Origin: Diphasiastrum complanatum
Lineage: Eukaryota; Streptophyta; Lycopodiopsida; Lycopodiales; Lycopodiaceae
Length of the DNA: 64,000 bases
NCBI GenBank assembly: GCA_029204225.1
Contig: CM055111.1
Location: forward strand, 44,989,815 to 45,053,814
Direction: 5' to 3'
Of the stretch, positions 36,732 through 49,734 are shown one piece after another. Positions within the stretch are counted from its first letter, which is position 1; each line of letters begins with the position of its first letter. The translations under genes were made by a program, and so were the position numbers. The notes under the pieces are model-generated. The model saw only the letters and a list, made by a program, of their open reading frames with translations. It ran no database searches and had not been told where the DNA came from.

Positions 36732-36755
36732 CCCCCCCCCCCCCCCCCCCCCCCC
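36732..36755. repeat. Poly(C) tract
   Basis: 24 consecutive C followed by 8 T. Such a run is rare in AT-rich plant DNA; its length could be affected by sequencing error. Confidence 0.9.
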
Positions 36756-36769
36756 TTTTTTTTCTACAT

Positions 36770-38970
36770 TTAATCCATGTTTTTTTTAGATAACTTTTTA
36801 TATAATGAATGGCCAATTGGGCAAGAGAGATATTCTCCCCACATAACTACAACAGGCTTGAAATTCACCTTCTCTGCCATTGGCATATCTTGGATCATTG
36901 TGTTGTCATTTAGGCTTTGCTTGGACAATTGGTACACTTGTGAATAACTTACCAAAGATGTAGTTGCACTACGCCAAAAAGCATAAGGCTGCAGATTATA
37001 TCTACTCATGGAAGAGCTTGGGATTTGAGCTTGCCCATGACAAATGCACAATTCAAACTCTTGGTCAACTTGACCATTGTGAAAGTACTAAATCTTAAAG
37101 ATGAGGGGAGCATGTCCAATAATAAAGAACAAATAAGTCAACTTCAAGATATTTTTGTATTAATTTGATGCTAGATATTCGACTATGGTTGTTTTGAAAC
37201 ATATTAGATGGTTTTTCATTGTTTACTAACCAAAAAATATGATGCCATAATATTTGGTATTAATAAATAAGATAAGGCTTTGTTATTCAAGTGATTCCCA
37301 ACTAAGGGAAAAGGCAAAAATCTCATATCCTAAACCATGATCATATGATGCTTAAGTTTAGATCCTAAATTGATGATATGTTGGTATATTGTAAAATTGC
37401 AACTAAGCGTCAAACTCTAAAACGATCAATTCTTGAATTACATGAAAATGAAAACCTCAATTTTAAAATTTGAAGGCTCCAGACCTATAGGGGATTTCCA
37501 CATGTAGGCTTTAGTAATCTACAAATTTGTTTTTGGTAGGTCAGTTGAATATTTTGTAGGCAATGCTTGCTTTTTTCGAAACGTGTGGATGCTTCCAAAA
37601 TATTCGAAAAACACAGCCTTTGATGCATTTTGTCACTGTTAGGGTTGCACAACCATCTAATTGCACCATCATTTTACTAGTTTGAGGTGTTTGATGTTTA
37701 AAGCCATAATGTAAATGGATTCTATGACAATGAGGATGAGGATATGGACGATGATGGACACTTGTATGATGGCGACAACATGCATCAAATAACATTTTTT
37801 TCTCCTTAAACTAGTGCAGAGTTCATCATTTTACCAATCTTTGAGGTGTACTATGCATAAGGCCATAAAATAAATGGATTCTATGACAAATAGGGTGAGG
37901 ATATTGTGGTGACGAAATGCATTTAGGTTTTGTCCCCTTAAATTAGTGCAAAGCTCATCATTGCACAATCACATATGTAATGCACAAGTTTATGTTACAT
38001 TGATGGGAGCCAAGTAGGTCAACAAGGTTTTTAATTTTAAACTAAGAAATAACTAAATTATCACACTGTAGGCCATTTAATCCTTGTTGGAATATATAAA
38101 TATAGCAAAGTTAGGTGCCAATAAAATTTTATATGTATGTTAAAATTCTCTAGATAATAATATGGATAGTTAAGGCTAGTCATTTTCAATTTTAAGATTA
38201 AATATATTTATATCAAAGTTGGATAATAAGTTTTTTAGTTTTGACTACCAAATACTACAATTTTCTATCAATAAAACAAAATATAGCCAAAAAAGAAAAA
38301 AAATAGCCCAAATAAAAAACCTCTATAGGTCAACAAAGTAGCAAGCATGATTCAAGGCTTGAGTTTGAATCAACATAGCATGAATTTATCTCATATCCAA
38401 CTTGTCAATTTAAAAACAATTTTACAGATAATGTACGATCAGAAATATATTTAATTGTAGTTTACAGTTTTTTGCTCTGCCCTCACCATCCAACCGTGGA
38501 ACCAAAGCTAATGCATGTGACCAATGCTAGGCATGCACAAGGAAATGGCTTGATAGCATCTCCCATATCCTTTCCCCCACTATAATCTATTTATTCCATT
38601 GATTTTGCTTGGGCCTTGTAGACCCTCATTTCCAACTATTGATGTTTCAAATGGTGCCATGATGGTCACCTTTCAGTTCAAAACTTGTTACAAATTTTTT
38701 GTGACAATATCTAAAAGGAATTCTAGCCACAAAAAACTTTAAAGGAAATCCCAAAGCACTTGGGAAGTCAAGAACCCTAGCAATAATAGAGAGCATCGAT
38801 GGAAAAACATTAACGACGGCATTCTAGATTCACAGAATTATCCAAACTATCAAGAATGCTAATTTAGATAGAAAACTTTGTTAAGTTGTTATACATGTGG
38901 TTTTAGATGGTGCCTACATGAGAAATGGGCCTCCCAATCTCTAAGTTTAGTTTTTTCTATATAACACAAT
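36770..38970. other. AT-rich intergenic stretch with a tandem duplication
   Basis: The minus-strand frame 36770-37051 is unassigned. At about 37672-38000 a unit of about 160 bp is duplicated in tandem, with shared text AAATGGATTCTATGACAA and ACTAGTGCAGAGTTCATCAT or its variant. No gene is supported. Confidence 0.4.
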
Positions 38971-38982
38971 TCCCATTCTCAC

Positions 38983-41840
38983 GTGTCAGTTGTGCACACT
39001 GACGCAAGTCCCATCAATGACTCACAGGCTCTGCTCTCCAAGAAGAACACGAACAAGCAACTGAAGAAGAAATCTGTCAAACAATTCTACAACAATCAGA
39101 AGCAGTCACTCAAACAAGGTCCAACTCAAAATCAACAACCCGCTCAAAACAAAAGAAGATTATTCTGCAAGTACTACAAAAGGAAAAACCATAAAATCCA
39201 AGACTGCCGAATCTTGAAGTTCAACAACAACAAGAAGTAGCCGGATCAACAAGCCAATGTAGCCAACAACACGAAGCATAATGTCGAAGACGACGATGAG
39301 CATGAAGCCTTCATGGTGAATCATCACCATGTCGAACAATCAAATGAATGGTTCCTCGATTCTGGAGCGACGCAAACATGGCAAGCCATTAAGAATGGTT
39401 TATCAACTATTCGCCCTACAGCACCAAGAAGTTCATTTACCTCAGAGACAACAGCTCACACACAATCGAAGGTGAAGGTACTGTAAGACTGAATTTTCAG
39501 AATGGACTGTCGAAGCTGATACCAAATGAACTGTATGTCCTGAACCTGACAACAAATTTGTTGTCGGTCAGTTGAATTATTGATTTAGGGCATAAGGTAG
39601 AGTTTGAGATAGATTCATATAAAATTCTTGATAAATATAAGCGAGTTCTTGCACTCGGAAAGAGACAAGGATATCTCTATAGGCTCAGTTAGTATTATTT
39701 TGTGACTGATCATGCTTTAAGTAGTTTAGCATCTATTAGTAAAGAATTGATTTGGCATTATAGACTTGGCTACCTTTAAATATATGTCAATTGCTAACAT
39801 GTTCAAGCATTCTTTAGTTCTTGATTTAGACTATCGAATCATCAACCCTCCTGTCTGTCAGAGAAGCATCATAGGAAAACAAGCAAGAAGGCCATTTAAG
39901 TCGAATCCAGAACACATAAGATTTGTTGGAGATTGTACATATTGATATATGTGGCCCAAAGTAGACACCATCACTGCTTGGTGCAAAATTATTACATTTA
40001 TTGATGACTATTCTAAAAGAACTACTATATATTTTATGAAGCAGAAATCTGAAGGCTTCCAGTTCTTCAAGCAATACAAGGAGCGGTGCTGAGTTGCAGA
40101 CATGCAGAAGAATTAAAGCTCTTAGGAGCAACAATGGAAATGAATACATCTCAAATAAGTTCAATGACTATTGTTTAGCTACTGGCATCAAATATCAGTT
40201 TGATGCTTCCTATTCTCCACAGTTGAATGGACTAATCGAAAGGAAGAATAGAACCTTAGTCGAGTATGCCAAATGCATTATCACTCATGTTTCATTGCCC
40301 AAATCATTCTGGCAACATGTTGTATCAACAATAGCTTACATGCAGAATCGATGTATTGATAAAGGCCTATCTAATAGCAAAATCTCTCATGAAGTTTGGA
40401 CATGACCGAAAGGCAATCAACTGTAAATGGATCCTTAAGATCAAATACAAAGCAGATGGCAGTATCGATAGAAGGAAAGCTCGACTCGTGGCAAGGGGAT
40501 TTTCACAAATTCCCAATATCGACTACTTGAAACCTTTAGCCCGGTGGTCAAGCATACTTCTATTTGACTACTACTATCCTATGCTGTTGTTGCAGATCTT
40601 GAGATACACTAGATGGATGTACAAATAGCATTCCTCAGTGGAGTTATCAAGGAGGACATTTACATGATGCATCCAGAAGGCTACATCCTCCATGGTCGAG
40701 AAGATCAAATATGCAAACTCCATAAAGCTTTGTATGGTCTGAAACAATCTTCTCGAGCATGGTTCCATGGAATCGACACTTTCTTGATTGATCATGGATT
40801 TTTATTTCAAAGCTGTTAGAGACTTCTTTGTCATCATCACACTATACGTGGATGATACATTGCTTTTTAGCAACAATATCGAGTTGAAAAAGGACACCAA
40901 GAGGATGCTATCCCAAGAATTCGAGATGGCAGATCTTGGAGAAGCACATTACTGTCTTCGAATTTAGATCCATAGAGATGCAAACAAAAGGCATATCTAC
41001 ATCACTCAGCAAAGGTACTTCCAAAATCTATTAATGAAATTCAATTTTATGAATTGCAAGCTTGTACATAATCCCATGGATCCAGGTCTAAAGTTATCTA
41101 AAGAGCAATGCCCTCAACCAATGAGGAGAAGGCCGAAATGAAGGGATATCTATATCAGTCAATCATTCGATCCCTGATGTATGCAATGATCTCCACCAGG
41201 CCAGATCTTGCATACGCCATCAGCTCTTTAAGCCAATATATGGCTAATCCTGGTATGATCCTGGAAAGCTCTTTTCAGAGTAATCATATATGTACGAGCT
41301 ACCATTGACCTTTGCATTTGCTATAAAGATGTTGATTCATCCGATATCTATACACTTTGGATATGTAGATGCGAATTGGGCAGGCAATGTCGACACTAGA
41401 AGATCGACTTCTAGATTTGTTTTCCTATTCAATAATGGTCCAATATCATGAAACAATCAAAACTATACCTCCACTACAATGTCATCGACAGAATTAGGAT
41501 ACATTGCAGTCTCTCAAGTGACTAAAGAGGCAATTTGGTTGAGGAATCTATTGTCTAACATTGAACGCAACAAACTACTCCAACAATTATTCAACACGAG
41601 ACAATCGGAGTGCTATTGCATTATCCATCAATCCTAAATTTCACTCTAGGAGCAAGTACATCGAGATTAAGTACCATCAGGAGCGGAATACTCAACAAGG
41701 AGGTAAGTCTAAAATTTTGCAGAACTCAATATATGGCAACTGATATATCTACAAAAGGAATAATCAGAAAGCATACAAGAATTTTTGTGCTATCTTGAAT
41801 CTTTAAATCAAGGCATTTAAGGATACAGATTAAGGGGGGG
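38983..41840 (+). mobile_element. Ty1-copia element, 5'-truncated, with gag, protease, integrase, RT and RNase H remnants
   Basis: Gag tail with a damaged zinc knuckle (CKYYKRKNHKIQDC; the second Cys is Tyr) at about 39166. Protease at about 39346 (EWFLDSGAT). Integrase at 39960-40405 (FIDDYSKRT; RSNNGNEYIS, where the usual second Asp is Asn; LNGLIERKNRTLVEYAK). A deletion then joins integrase to RT. RT (40410-41300) has WILKIKYKADGSIDRRKARL, KLHKALYGLKQSSRAWF and LYVDDTLLFSNN. RNase H continues to about 41760 (STRDNRSAIALS; SRSKYIEIKYHQER). Several stops and frameshifts. A polypurine tract TAAGGGGGGG (41831-41840) ends the internal region. Confidence 0.9.
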
Positions 41841-42720
41841 TGTTGGATTTCTATCCTCTCCATCTCTTATCTCACTACTAATCTAGATCCATTCATTTGT
41901 TGTATGCAAATTTTTGTACAATCACACAGACTACAGAAATACACTTGTTTTCTGACAGTCTTGTCGAAATACAAAAGAATCGGTGACAGTGTTCTATCGA
42001 GTCAGACGACGTCGACTATCCGACCACCATTTATCGTTCGACTATTTGGCCACCAGCCGACACTAACTATTCGGCTTCACCGACTAATCATATGTCACTA
42101 GAAACTCACATTAGAGGAAGTTTGAGCTCAAAAAGGGCCGCATATGAATTCGTGCCAAGATCTCTTTTGCATTTTGTCACTATTTTCAACCAATGTCTTT
42201 GAATCGCTATAACTTTTTAGTAGTAGCTCAAGTATGAATATCATTGGAAAGCGCTTGATGACCGCTTTCCAACGCACCAATTTTCGTTGCATTTTGATAT
42301 GGCAATCAGAAGTTATGCCATTTTGAGTATGTGAGTCAAAGAAGTAACGTTACGTTAAAGCCACTATGTCAAGAAACTATTGGGCCACATCTACAAAAGA
42401 AGTGAGTAAAAAATGAAAAAGGAATCTTGAAAAAAGGCCCTTTTTGTGTTTAAACTTCCTCTAATGAATAGTCGACTCGAACATTCGGCGGCTCAACAGT
42501 ACTTTTGTCATGTCCGGACATAATCTCTAACAGAACTAGATACTGTCCAAAAGCGACTGTTAACAACACGTAGTGCCTTAATACTATTTGTAAAGTACAG
42601 ACTAAAGTAGAACATGTGGTGAGCAGCCCTCCAACTGTCAAAAGGGTTAGAACACAGAGATAGGTTCCTAACTATGCTTAGTTGCTAGTTTAGATGCTTA
42701 TCTAACTCTATCTTAACACT
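41841..42720 (+). repeat. 3' LTR of the 39-41.8 kb copia, interrupted by a MITE
   Basis: It starts TGTTGGATTTCTATCC directly after the polypurine tract. The LTR text is broken at 42109 and resumes at 42467. The right end is uncertain. The matching 5' LTR was not found, in keeping with 5' truncation. Confidence 0.65.
42109..42466. mobile_element. MITE with about 30-bp terminal inverted repeats
   Basis: The left end CATTAGAGGAAGTTTGAG and right end AAACTTCCTCTAATG form terminal inverted repeats of about 31 bp that run on to AAAAAGGGCC and GGCCCTTTTT. Total length is 358 bp and no coding capacity was seen. Inside is the small hairpin TTGGAAAGCGCTTGATGACCGCTTTCCAA type, shared with the fold-back element at 17.4 kb. 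A target-site duplication was not obvious. It lies within a copia LTR. Confidence 0.75.
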
Positions 42721-42777
42721 ACCCCAACTTAACTCTACTTTCTATAACTCTAAGGACAAACATTCATCATGATTGTA

Positions 42778-43312
<535 letters not shown>

Positions 43313-43690
43313 TGTAAAATTCACACGTGTGAGATGTCCTACACATGTACTTTTGATCTCCTAAGCCCAATAATACCATAAAGATCAAACTAGCATTGAT
43401 TGACAATAGGAAAGCTGATCCTACAAGAAATATTATTGTGCTACAAGCAAGATCTATCAGCAAAATATGAAACTAAGTACAATAAATGCCTCAACTCGGC
43501 TAGAGAGAGAATATGAATGTACAAACTCGAGTAGAGAGAGGGCACAAAGAGCTTAGTCTCCAAATTTGCATTACACACAAAAACCATCATCTTCTCAATG
43601 AGAGTACATCACATATATATAGATCCATGGACTCTCCTCCTACTTTGAGTTTGAATTGGAGTTATGAATCCACCTCTCAAGCTATCTAGA
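43313..43690 (-). repeat. 3' LTR of the 43-48 kb copia element
   Basis: On the minus strand the LTR ends CACACGTGTGAATTTTACA at 43313. The terminal 75 bp is nearly identical to 48211-48285, the surviving end of the 5' LTR. The upstream boundary near 43690 is approximate because pol passes into LTR without a clear polypurine tract. Confidence 0.75.
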
Positions 43691-46600
43691 CTTATTCAAG
43701 CCACCTCAATATGTCTAATTGTGCCACCTAGTATTTTCATGCATTGAACATTGCATGCAAAGTACAAATGGCAGGGAAGATCATCCTCTTTGATGCACTT
43801 TAGCTCCATGATTAACCTCTTGATCCAAAGCACCTCTTTAGTTGTTGTAGTGAGTGCTTTGTACTCGGCCTCACAAGAAGATAGGGATATGGTATCTTGC
43901 TTCTTTGAAAGCCAAGACACAAGATTGCCTCCAAGAAAGATAGTATATGCATTAATGGACTTTCGATCCAATTTATCACTTGCAAAATCGGAATCCGAAT
44001 AGCCAACAATGGTTAGATCTTCATTCTTGTACAATAACCCATAATCTCGAGTAGAAGATACATATCTTTAAACTCTCTTGGCCATCTTCCAATGTTGGAT
44101 CTTAGGATCTTGCATAAATTGACTCAATTTGTGCACACAACAGCTCAGATCGGGTCTAGTGATAGTAAGCCAAATTAAGGAGCCTATAAGACTCCTATAA
44201 AGTGTGATGTCCTCGAAGGATCTTCCATCACCCTTAATAGGGTCTTTTACATGTTGCTCCATGGGAGTATCTATGCCTTTACAATTTTGCATATTGAATT
44301 TTCTCAACATAGAAAAGACATATCTAGATTGACAAATAAAAGCATATTCTTCATGAACATCAATCTCAAGGCCTAAAATGTAATGGATCCCTCCTAGATC
44401 TTGCATTTTAAATTCTCCTCCTAATGCATCCTTAGTTTCTTGAACTAGCATCAAACAACTTCCACTAAGAATAATGTCATCTACATAGATTATAAGAATG
44501 ACAATATTACTACCATCAAACTTTAAGTACATAGAAGGATCATAGTCACTAAGCACAAATTCTAATGAAAGTAGAAAGTTGTTGAGTCTTGAATACCATG
44601 ATCTAGGTGCTTGCTTCAAGCCATAAAGACTTCTAAATAGCAAACACACCTTAGATTTATCCTTGATGAATCCTTGAGGTTGTTCCATATATATCTCCTC
44701 CTCAAGATAGCCATTCAAAAAAGCGTTGGAGACATCAAGTTGATACAATTTCCACTTAAAAAATAAGGCAAGAGAGATTATGATTCTTATTGTCACCATC
44801 TTTGCTACAGGAGCAAAGGTTTCTTCATAGTCAAGGCCATATATTTGTGCAAAGCCTTTAGCACATAATCTTGCCTTGTACTTGTTAAAGGAGCCATCAT
44901 GATTGTACTTGATCTTGAACACCCACTTCCATCCAATGATGTGCATGTTAGGTGGTGGATCCACTAGCTCCCATGTGTGGTTGGTGATCAAGCCATCATA
45001 TTCAATCTTCATGGCCTCATACCACTCCTTGGTATTGAAGGCTTTTTGGACATCTTTGGGCTCCTCATGAGAAACAAAATAAGCATAAGTGGAATCAACA
45101 TCCACTTGTTTTCTTTTGTCATCATAAGTGAGCCTCTTAGGCTCAGATCTCTCCCTCATGGATCTTCTAGGAGTGAAAATCTGAGGATTTTCATCTTCAA
45201 ATCTCGACCCCTCCATATGTTGATTGTCTTCAATAACAAAAGGTGATAGATTTTGAGGTTGCTTGATCTCGGCCCCTCCTAGATTGGACTTTTCTTCTTC
45301 ATGAAAAACTACATCTCTACTTTCAATTACTTTAGAAGTAGAGAGCATGTAGATTTGATAGGCTTTCTTGTTGGATGAGTATCCAACCATTACTCCTTTG
45401 CTTGCACAAGGATCATCCTTCTTTCTCGTTTCCAAGGGTATATACATCCAAATACTCTAAGGTGATCAACCTTAGGTTTCTTCAAATAAAGTGCTTCATA
45501 TGGTGACTTTCCTCCGAGTGCAACATGAGGGAGTCGATTGCAAAGATAGTTTGAACAATTGACGGCCTCACCCCAAAAGTCTTTTGGCAAGGATGCCTCA
45601 ATTCTAATGGTTTTGGCACATTCACACAAGGTTCTATTCTTTCTTTCAGCCACCCCATTTTGAGATGGTGTATATGCACAAGAAAACTCCCTTTTAATGC
45701 CCTCAAGCTCACAATAATCATGAAACTTATTGGAAGTGTACCCACCACCTCCATCACTTCTAAGAATCTTGATTTTGTATGAAAATTGCTTTTCAACTAG
45801 AGCTTTGAACTTTAGGAAATAGTCAAACACCATAGACTTTGAAGCTAGAAGATATAACCAAGTAAATCTTGTGAAATCATCAATGAAAGTTACAAAGCAA
45901 GTAGCACCACCCTTGCTCTTTGAAGATGAGAAGTGCACATCCGAGTGTATGAGCTCCAATGGTAATAGATGACTTTGAAAAAGGCTTCTTATGAGATTTA
46001 GATATGGCACAAGCCTCACATGGCTTGAAATTCTTGGAGATAAGATTAGGCAAGCCAATAGCTTTGGCTTTCTTGACCATGGACACCATAGAACTATAGT
46101 TAGGATGCCCCAACCTTCTATGCCATAGTTCCTCCAAAAAAATATGAGAAGCAAAAGCACCATCACAAGAGTTAGCATACTCTTTGGGATCAAGCTTGTA
46201 GATTCCACCATATCTAGACCCAAATGCAAGGATCTCATCATGCTTCTTGATTGTACATGTATCAACATTGAAATTCACATCTAGTCCACTATCAAGCAAT
46301 TGCCCAACACTAATAAGATTTTTTGTTAACTTAGGAACAAAAAGTACTTTAGACAGAGAAAGAACTTTTGATGATGAAAGCTTTAAGGGAATGGTCCCTA
46401 TGCCTTCAATAGCACACTCACAATCATATGCTGTGTAGATGGACTTCTTGGCTCCTTCATAAGGTGTCATGGATGAAAAAAAATATTTGGAGCTACACAT
46501 ATGTGAGGAAGCTCCACTGTCGATGTACCACGAACCATCCTTCTTGAAAGGTGATGAAGAAAAACTCGAGACCATGAGAGATCCCTCTCCATCACTTGCA

Positions 46601-47460
46601 TGAGCATCTTCCTTCTCTTCATTGGAAATGTTGGCTTGCTTGAATTGACTCTTCTTCTTGAAGCAAATGGTGGCATAATGCCCCTTTTTGCCACAAAAGA
46701 AACACTTGATGTTTTTCTTCTTCTTCTTGGATGTGAAAGCTTGACAGGACTCATCCTCTTCTCCTTTCTCCTTGGAAATAAGATTGTTCTTGCTTGAAGA
46801 GTGTTGGTGTTGATTCTTACTTCTTGACTTGTGCTTGTCTTTGGTAAAGAGGGCTTTACCATCAATGTTGAGAGACAGTATTTCCATTTTCAAGAGTTTA
46901 TACTCTTGTCTTGATTCTTCAGAAACAAGCACACTTTGGAGTGCTTCCAAACTTGGTAGCTCCTCCTTAATGGCATAACTCTGAAGAAGGTTGTCATATT
47001 CCTCCTTTAACCCATTAAGTGTGACTTGAACAAGTTCATTTTGGTTGATGGAGTCTCCTATCATGACAATTCTCTATGGAGGTCTTTAACTCTCATTACA
47101 TAAGCTGAAGCACTTTCATCACTTCTATGTACACTTTGAAAATTTTGGCTTCTTAGTGTTAGAAGTCTATAAGTATTCTTTGCCTCATAGATGGACTTGA
47201 GATATCCCAAGCATTTTTGGCATTAGTACAAGCACCAATTTCTCTTAAGATGTCATTTGAGACATTCATTTTAATATAATGTAGAGCCATCCTAGCTCTC
47301 TTTTTGTACTTTGGAATTTCTTGAGGAATTTGTGGTTCTTCTTCAATACCAAGTAAAATATCCATCACATCTTGTAGAATTAAGACAGAAATTGAGTAAT
47401 TGGAGGTTGACAATCTTTCACTTGCTTCTAATAGAAAGACACCCATTGAAGCCATAAAGA
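43690..47460 (-). mobile_element. Ty1-copia polyprotein, nearly complete but frameshifted
   Basis: Minus strand in order. Gag (47455-46700) has HYIKMNVSNDILREIGAC and the knuckle CFFCGKKGHYATIC. Protease (about 46540) has WYIDSGASSHM. GAG-pre-integrase has ELWHRRLGHPNYSSM and CEACAISKSHKKPF. Integrase (45960-45430) has FIDDFTRFTWLYLL, LRSDGGGGYTSN and NGVAERKNRTLCE, so D, D and E are present. RT (45447-44068) has WVFKIKYNHDGSFNKYKARL, NAFLNGYLEEEIYMEQP and IYVDDIILSGS. RNase H (44034-43696) has YSDSDFASDKLDRKS and WLSKKQDTISLSS. The interruptions are few: stop/frameshift near 47159-47064, a frameshift at about 45970, another at about 45430, and a break near 44060. All catalytic residues seen are kept, so this is the youngest-looking copia in the window. 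The RNase H end is short. Confidence 0.93.
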
Positions 47461-48197
47461 ATGTTGGAAATCAAAAAAGATGGATGAAAAAATTGCTTAT
47501 CTTCTCACTATAGGAACCAATCAAGGGCAAAAAACCAAATCCTATGTAAGACAAAGCAAAAAACTGTGAGATAGGTCTCATTTTTTGACAATCTCTCTAA
47601 AACAAGATTTGAATCATCAAAAAAGATGAAGTATGGCAAAAGTTATGGTTCTCTGAATTTTACACGTGTGAAATACTCCAAAAATGTCAAATTGACTCAA
47701 ATACAATCTATTTGTATGAAACAATTTGCCTAGATCCTCTAAATTTTGCCTAAATCACATGTAGATGAGATTGGTCAACTTCTGGGTGATTGTTGTGATC
47801 ATTCAGGCAATAAATGACAGGTACTCAAGATTTGTCACAGGTCTAGGCGCCCTACCTACACCTATTCAAAAGCTTATAACTTTTGATTGGCTTATCCAAC
47901 TATCATGATTCAATTGCATCAGATTCTACACATTTCTAGCTTTCTAGTGGGCCAAATTGCATGAAATTTGGATCTAAGGTGAGAGAGAACCACCAAACTA
48001 AAAATGGGCAAATTTCACACGTGCCTGCACTTGAAAATTCTGTATAGTATCTGATCTGGACCGATCAAAGTGGTTTGAGGCTCAAAATCACCAGAAAACT
48101 GCAAACTAGCTAGAAAGTAGAATCTAGACAATTCCTAGCTTGAAATCTGATCAAATTTGCAGACTTTTTGATTAGATTTGCTTGTAAATCTTAGATA

Positions 48198-48210
48198 GGC
48201 TCTGATACCA
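48198..48210 (-). promoter_or_regulatory. Primer-binding site (initiator tRNA-Met type)
   Basis: The minus strand reads TGGTATCAGAGCC immediately next to the LTR end at 48211. This is the standard plant copia primer-binding site complementary to the 3' end of initiator methionine tRNA, and it fixes the LTR boundary. Confidence 0.9.
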
Positions 48211-48285
48211 TGTAAAATTCACACGTGTGGGATGCCCTACACACGTACTTTTCATCTCCTAAGCCCAATAATACCATAAAAATCA
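48211..48285 (-). repeat. Truncated 5' LTR of the 43-48 kb copia
   Basis: Only the LTR end of about 75 bp remains (palindrome at 48220-48229), nearly identical to 43313-43387. At 48286 the sequence changes abruptly to repeat segment B'. Confidence 0.85.
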
Positions 48286-48936
<651 letters not shown>

Positions 48937-48984
48937 AGTCAGTGAATCCCTCGGGGGACAGCTAGCTCCCCCCCTAAGGGAAAA

Positions 48985-49734
48985 CTATTTGCCCACTAAA
49001 AGAATGTTTATATTTTTAGGCAACTCAAATGACAGTCCTGGAAATTCTTCCTGAAACAAGAGCTTCTTAATGATCATACATATTTTATCACGGGCAAACC
49101 CGTTGCTTTGAACTGTATCAACAAGAGTTCATACTTCCTTAAGAAAAGTTTCTTGTTTGTTACAGCAGTACATGGCAACTATTGTTTGCGATATAATAAC
49201 CTTGTATGAATTGAAAATAGGTCTATTTGAAGCAAGGTATATATATTGCAGGAAGTGAAATAGGAGGTTTCCCCTTTTATCATATTTGAAAAGCAGTAAA
49301 CAACCCATACTTGGGTCAAAAGAAATTGTGATATTCAAAAAGTTTGCTGAATCGGCTGTGTTATCACTTCCATCAATCTCAAGATACTCCAAGGGATATA
49401 TCCAGAACAGATTGTCTGCTATTCTAGGTTGGGTTTTATCCAAAAAGCGCCCCACCATATGATTATTGATAAAGCAGATGTCATCTATCTATTTGAACGA
49501 ATATTTGAAGTTATTTATATATTCGACATGCCCAAGTTTTTCAAGTCTTTTGATAAATTGTATTTCAAAGAATGACAGGCACCAGTTACACCATAATGGT
49601 GAGCATGAAAATCCCATTGGTATTCCCAAGATTCGTCGCCAAGTGTGATCCCCCAATCTTACAATGCAGTTGTCTATCAAGTAGAACACAATGACCAAAA
49701 AAAAGAAAAATGACCTAGACACCCGTTTTCTCAA
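48985..49734 (-). pseudogene. Penelope-like/unclassified reverse transcriptase, C-terminal half, stop in the YIDD box
   Basis: The minus strand from about 49700 reads LIDNCIVRLGDHTWRRILGI, then GIPMGFSCSPLWCN (motif B region), then FKYSF, a TAG stop and IDDICFINN. The stop sits exactly at the Y of a YIDD active site. After it, in the same frame, come WIYPLEYLEI, FLNITISFDPSMG, KYDKRGNLLF, SNRPIFNSYKVIISQTIV and, past one more stop at about 49129, SNGFARDKICMIIKKLL to about 48990. This order (GIPMG..C.PL, YIDD, IYP.E..I, YDKR, SN.P...Y.V.ISQ) fits neither copia, gypsy nor LINE RT. It resembles the general plan of Penelope-like RTs. Family naming is by motif only. Confidence 0.65.
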
